From Lachnoclostridium sp. UBA1434 (lineage in GTDB: Bacteria; Bacillota; Clostridia; Lachnospirales; Lachnospiraceae), in assembly GCA_002329645.1 (NCBI GenBank), contig DCTS01000006.1:61206-72027 (forward strand): DNA of 10,822 bases, written 5' to 3'. This document shows positions 7,213 through 10,822 of this stretch, one piece after another. Below the pieces are notes generated by a model. That model was not told where the DNA came from. It saw only the letters and a program-made list of their open reading frames with translations, and searched no databases. Position numbers and translations under genes: made by a program. Numbering within the stretch: the first letter of the stretch is position 1; every line of letters starts with the position of its first letter.

Positions 7213-8409
7213 CTAGTTGACGCCTTTTCTTTCCTTGATATCGGCTATACTCCACTTGGATACGCCTTCCTGGAAGCTTTCAAGGGTTAAGTCGGGATTA
7301 TACACCTTTAAGTATTTCTGCAGTTCCTCGGATGTATAGGCAGCGCCCTGGGATGCATATTGAATATATGCTTCATAATCTTCATAGCTTGACAGTGTCA
7401 GATATGGAATTGTTACCATGTACTTATCTTCCGATAACGGTGTGTCAAAATATGCGTTGATAGCCATAAGAGCCGAGAAGGTTCCTGTTACCATGTGGCC
7501 TCCGTTTATTATAGTGAGTGCACCGTCTTTCAGCTCATCGCCCATCTGATCGAAATAGTCAAATGCTCCGATATAGAACTTATTCTTGCCGGCTTCTCTC
7601 ATAGCAGCTGCTAATGAGGGTGATTGAGATCCGGCGCCTGCAAGGAAGAAGCTGTCAGCATCCGGATAGGCAACAAGAGCATCCTGGGCTGCTTTCTTAT
7701 AATCCTCGGGTGCAACTATTTCATATAACAGATTAACGCCAAGCTCCTTAGCTGCAGCTGTTGCGCCTTCCACACGTTCGTCACAGGTAGGAATATTTAC
7801 ACCGTATTTTACTACTATAGTATTTTTAGCTCCTGCTTCAGCCATAGCCTTCATAGTCTTATATCCGGCATCATACTGGTCCTCATTAGTATTGCCTACA
7901 TAGTAAGGGTCCTGCTCAATCATTGCTCTTATATCCGCATCTGATATTGTAGTATCCCACATTGTCCAATATACTTTGTTCTCCTGGCAAAGCCTTGAAA
8001 TCTGCGGAACAGAAGCCTCTCCGGCATATGTACAGAAAGCAATAATATTACAGCCTGCCTGGATAAGATTCTCTGCAGCTGCAATAGTTGATTCTGCAGA
8101 TATTGCACTGCCGTCCATTACAAATTCTCCGCCTGCTGCTTCAACTGCCCATTCAACAGCCGCATTGAGAGTTCTTCCGTGCTCGTCTGCAGTACCCCAG
8201 GATATAAATCCGTATTTCAAGGGTTTTACTTCTCCCTTGGCTGCCTTATCACCGGAGGTATCCTTGGTATCAGCAGTATCCTTTGTGTCCTTGCTGTCGT
8301 CCGTCTTTTTAGTTGTGTTTTGTGAATCATTACCCTTGGAATTATTGCATCCTGCCAATAAGCTTACTGTCATTGCAACCAGCAATAATAATACAATAAT
8401 TTTTTTCAT
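7213..8409 (-). CDS. Sugar ABC transporter substrate-binding lipoprotein (Peripla_BP_4 type)
   Basis: This 398-residue lipoprotein captures the sugar at the outer face of the membrane and delivers it to the two permeases. A basic start (MKK), a hydrophobic core and the lipobox LLAGC place the lipidated cysteine at C21. Residues 22 to about 62 are a polar linker rich in Lys, Asp, Ser and Thr with repeated KDT (40-51), which tethers the domain to the membrane. The two-lobe domain begins at LKYGFISWGTADEHG (64-78). Aromatics W71, W148 and W151 are candidates for sugar stacking, and GAFDYFDQMG (281-290) and GGHMVTGTFSAL (303-314) are typical second-lobe segments. AGGAGAG (8418-8424) lies eight bases before the ATG. 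It is encoded between the two permease genes, 42 bases after permease 1. Relatives bind monosaccharides or autoinducer-like sugars; the ligand here is not determined. Confidence 0.92.
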   Translation of the reverse strand: MKKIIVLLLLVAMTVSLLAGCNNSKGNDSQNTTKKTDDSKDTKDTADTKDTSGDKAAKGEVKPLKYGFISWGTADEHGRTLNAAVEWAVEAAGGEFVMDGSAISAESTIAAAENLIQAGCNIIAFCTYAGEASVPQISRLCQENKVYWTMWDTTISDADIRAMIEQDPYYVGNTNEDQYDAGYKTMKAMAEAGAKNTIVVKYGVNIPTCDERVEGATAAAKELGVNLLYEIVAPEDYKKAAQDALVAYPDADSFFLAGAGSQSPSLAAAMREAGKNKFYIGAFDYFDQMGDELKDGALTIINGGHMVTGTFSALMAINAYFDTPLSEDKYMVTIPYLTLSSYEDYEAYIQYASQGAAYTSEELQKYLKVYNPDLTLESFQEGVSKWSIADIKERKGVN

Positions 8410-8451
8410 ATAAGCCTCTCTCCTTTGTTTTATTCCCTTTGAAGGGTTGAT

Positions 8452-9438
8452 TTACTTTACAATCACATTGCTGTCACGCTTCATGGAAACAGCAATAATT
8501 GCCAAAAACAATATACCTTTTACTAGCTGCTGTGCATCTCCGCCATATCCTGCAAGAACCATACCGTTATTAAGTATTGTTACTATCAAGGTTCCCAGTA
8601 TGGCTGCGCTAATCTTAGAGGATGCTCCGCCTGATATGGACATACCTCCGAAAACAATTGCAACAATAACGTCTGTCGTCATTGTCTGACCCGTTGTTGT
8701 GGCAGCTCCGCCCGTACGAAGCATCATAAAGAAGCCTGCTATTCCGGCAGCGACACCTGATATGACGTAAGCCAGTATCATCATACGGTCGATATTAACA
8801 CCCGACTGTCTTGCAGCTTCAATGGATACGCCCAGTGACTTAAGCTGTTTGCCTACCTTTGTATAATTAAACATAACAATCATTACAGCAAGGTATATAA
8901 CAGCAACAATACCTTTGAGTAAATTAGTTTCCCATTTAATCATGGAAACCGGCATCATAATGCTGCTTCCGGTAATAAGGCTTTGGGTTGCGGCAGTCAA
9001 TATGAACAACATGCACAGGCATGCAATAAAGCTTGGCAGCTTAAATTTTGTAATAGATATTCCGTTAATCAAACCCACTGCCAGGCCGACTAATACAGCA
9101 ACAGGTATGGATAAAGCCGGTGATATGTAAGTAGCTGTCAGTGTGGCGCACACGCAGCTGAAACCGACTGTTGCTCCTAAAGAGAAATCAAGGTTCCCGG
9201 TTGACATAACAAACACTCCGGCTAATGTTACCAGGAGAAGTGCATAACCCTGCTTAAAGATTAAGGACAGATTTTTTGCGCTTAACAAATTACCCTTTGT
9301 AACAATTCCAAAGAAAACAACTAAGAAAATCAAACCGAGAAGGGTAATGGAATTAGATAATAATCTGCGGATTCCTGCTTTTCTTTCAGCCTTAATATCA
9401 TTTACTGCACTATTAGTTTCATTAACTTTGCTCATCAT
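8452..9438 (-). CDS. Sugar ABC transporter permease 1 (RbsC/MglC-like)
   Basis: This 328-residue integral membrane permease belongs to the ribose/galactose-type (BPD_transp_2) family. After a polar N-terminal tail (1-29) come hydrophobic helices. The conserved STGNLDFSLGATVG segment lies at 79-92, the cytoplasmic loop LGVSIEAARQSGVNIDRM at 202-219, and the late motif FGGMSISGGASS at 263-274. These match the family better than the equivalent parts of permease 2. The gene starts ten bases after the ATPase stop codon, and its ribosome binding site (AAGGGGTGG on the minus strand) overlaps that stop, suggesting translational coupling. Two adjacent ATGs exist at 9438 and 9435. The second has the better spacing, so the true N-terminus may be one residue shorter. 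Confidence 0.91.
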   Translation of the reverse strand: MMSKVNETNSAVNDIKAERKAGIRRLLSNSITLLGLIFLVVFFGIVTKGNLLSAKNLSLIFKQGYALLLVTLAGVFVMSTGNLDFSLGATVGFSCVCATLTATYISPALSIPVAVLVGLAVGLINGISITKFKLPSFIACLCMLFILTAATQSLITGSSIMMPVSMIKWETNLLKGIVAVIYLAVMIVMFNYTKVGKQLKSLGVSIEAARQSGVNIDRMMILAYVISGVAAGIAGFFMMLRTGGAATTTGQTMTTDVIVAIVFGGMSISGGASSKISAAILGTLIVTILNNGMVLAGYGGDAQQLVKGILFLAIIAVSMKRDSNVIVK

Positions 9439-9448
9439 ATTCCACCCC

Positions 9449-10822
9449 TTAAATCATATATTGGATTACTTCAGCTTCAGTCAGTTCCTTGTTCCGTACA
9501 AAGGTTTTTGTAACGGTACCATCCTTCATTACTATTATCCTGTCGCTCATTCCAATTAATTCGGGCAATTCCTCGGATATCATAATAATTGACTTGCCCT
9601 GCTTTTTAAGCTCAATCATAATTTTATATATTGCTTCCTTTACTCCTATATCAATTCCGCGAGTGGGACAGTCCAGAATTAATATATTCGAATCATTGCC
9701 AAGCCATTTGGCAAGTACGATTTTTTGCTTATTCCCGCCTGAAAGCTCCGAACAGGCCTGCCTTAGCTCTCTCATTTTAACATTTAAGTATTTGCACCAC
9801 TTATCTGCAAGCCTTGTCTCACTCTTCGGCGTAATAAAGAAGCCGAACTTTTTAAGATTATGCAGTGAGGGCAGAACGATGTTTTCCTTAATAGATAATG
9901 TTATCAGCATCGATTCCGTATCCCTGTTCTTGGACATAAAACCTATCTTTCTGCGTATTGCCTTCTGCGGATAACTTATTAAGACCCCGTCCCCATCTTC
10001 AACCTTTCCGATAGACGGTTTATTAAGTCCAAAAATAACTTTCCCCAAATCATGCATCCCGCAATCGGATAATCCGGCAAAACCGAGTATCTCGCCTTCC
10101 TTGAGCTCAAAGCTTATATCCTTTAGGATTCCGCTGGAGATATTCGAAACCTTAAGAACTGTTTTATCGCTTTTGGGGGATGGATCATAATCAGACCTGT
10201 AGTAATTATCCATAACCTCTCTGCCTACCATCAGAGATTTCATGCGGGCCGGAACCATTTCCTCCTTATTAAGATCTGCAACATGAATTCCATCCCGCAA
10301 AATGATTATGTTGTCACAGACACGTATAAGCTCATCAATATCATGAGAAATAAAAAGAACAGATTTACCTTTTTGCTTTAAATCCTTAATCAGGCCATAT
10401 AATATGTTACGACCCTTAAGCGGCAGAGCCGTTGTTGTTTCATCAACTATGAACAACTCTGGCGTCTTATAAAATGCCCTTGCTATCTCTACCATCTTCC
10501 TGTCTTCAAATGACAGAGCCTCTGTTATGCTCCTGGCATCAATATCATCTACGCCGATATTTTGAAGAAGAATTTGGGCCTGATTGTTAAGCTTTTTTCT
10601 GTTAAGGAAACCGTATTTGCAAAATATCTTTTCACGCCCGGCAAAGATATTGGCTGCAACAGTAACACTGCCGATTGTTCCTTGCTCCTGGACAATCATT
10701 GATATTCCCTTCTCTGAAGCATCAAAGCTGTTAGAAGGCATATACGGCTGACCGAACAGAAACATCTCTCCTTCATCAGCTTTCAAATTGCCCGAGATAA
10801 TTGCTGCAAGAGTGGATTTCGG
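9449..10822 (-). CDS. Two-domain sugar ABC transporter ATP-binding protein, 5' end beyond window
   Basis: This is the cytoplasmic ATPase of the importer, of the RbsA/MglA/XylG type with two fused nucleotide-binding domains. 457 residues are visible; relatives are near 500, so about 40 are missing, and the frame is open through the right edge. Numbered from the edge, domain 1 has the end of Walker A as P1-K-S-T (Pro where Gly is expected), Q45, a degraded signature LSFED (103-107), Walker B LFIVDE (123-128) and switch H160. Domain 2 starts near 222. Its Walker A position reads GLSDCGMHDL (250-259) with no Lys, the signature LSGGNKQK (360-367) is intact, Walker B ends LILDC (381-385) with Cys for the catalytic Glu, and the switch position reads SEEL. 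One composite site (domain 1 Walker motifs plus the domain 2 signature) therefore looks active and the other inactive, although the Pro is unexpected. It heads the visible operon, ten bases before permease 1. Confidence 0.92.
   Translation of the reverse strand, partial: PKSTLAAIISGNLKADEGEMFLFGQPYMPSNSFDASEKGISMIVQEQGTIGSVTVAANIFAGREKIFCKYGFLNRKKLNNQAQILLQNIGVDDIDARSITEALSFEDRKMVEIARAFYKTPELFIVDETTTALPLKGRNILYGLIKDLKQKGKSVLFISHDIDELIRVCDNIIILRDGIHVADLNKEEMVPARMKSLMVGREVMDNYYRSDYDPSPKSDKTVLKVSNISSGILKDISFELKEGEILGFAGLSDCGMHDLGKVIFGLNKPSIGKVEDGDGVLISYPQKAIRRKIGFMSKNRDTESMLITLSIKENIVLPSLHNLKKFGFFITPKSETRLADKWCKYLNVKMRELRQACSELSGGNKQKIVLAKWLGNDSNILILDCPTRGIDIGVKEAIYKIMIELKKQGKSIIMISEELPELIGMSDRIIVMKDGTVTKTFVRNKELTEAEVIQYMI

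Noticed and set aside
8436..8447. CCCTT/AAGGG inverted repeat between permease 1 and the binding-protein gene
   Set aside because: At best it gives a four-pair stem with a four-base loop and no T-run. It is too weak to call an attenuator or RNA-stabilising hairpin.
9489..9974. A 161-codon plus-strand open frame
   Set aside because: It is the reverse complement of the conserved second domain of the ABC ATPase, including the LSGGNKQK region, and is explained by it.
10784..10786. TTG as the start codon of the ABC ATPase
   Set aside because: The frame stays open upstream and encodes the end of a P-loop (PKST) at the window edge, so the true start lies beyond the window.

Overview
The window is a carbohydrate-utilisation locus from a Gram-positive bacterium. 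It is most likely a member of the Clostridia, perhaps Lachnospiraceae-like. This rests on the moderately AT-rich sequence, the frequent ATA and AGG codons, the strong AGGAGG-type ribosome binding sites and the lipoprotein sugar-binding protein; it is an inference, not a species assignment. All eight genes lie on the minus strand, so transcription runs from the right edge to the left edge. No RNA gene, CRISPR array, insertion sequence or phage gene was seen, and no gene-free stretch exceeds 300 bases.

Right part (10822 to 4074): a five-gene run that looks like one operon. In transcription order it encodes a two-domain sugar ABC ATPase (its 5' end lies beyond the right edge), a first RbsC/MglC-type permease, a sugar-binding lipoprotein, a second and different permease, and a cytoplasmic GH31 alpha-glycosidase. 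Gaps are 10, 42, 63 and 49 bases. A 15-bp hairpin at 3986-4025 closes the unit. It pairs fully only in minus-strand RNA, where two positions are G-U wobbles.

Left part (3918 to 1): a ROK-family repressor with a GTG start and a candidate promoter beside the terminator, then an MFS sugar permease, then, after a 184-base AT-rich gap, a GH43 glycosidase cut by the left edge. The gap before GH43 contains a promoter-like pair and a perfect 8-1-8 palindrome placed just downstream of the predicted start site, a plausible operator.

Working model (inference): the ABC importer and possibly the MFS permease bring in a pentose-containing monosaccharide or short oligosaccharide. GH31 (alpha-xylosidase or alpha-glucosidase type) and GH43 (beta-xylosidase or arabinofuranosidase type), both without signal peptides, trim it inside the cell, and the ROK protein senses the product. 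Nothing points to a wholly new system. The most unusual feature is the ABC ATPase, whose first Walker A carries Pro where Gly is expected, and whose second nucleotide site has lost nearly every catalytic feature, including replacement of the Walker B glutamate by Cys.
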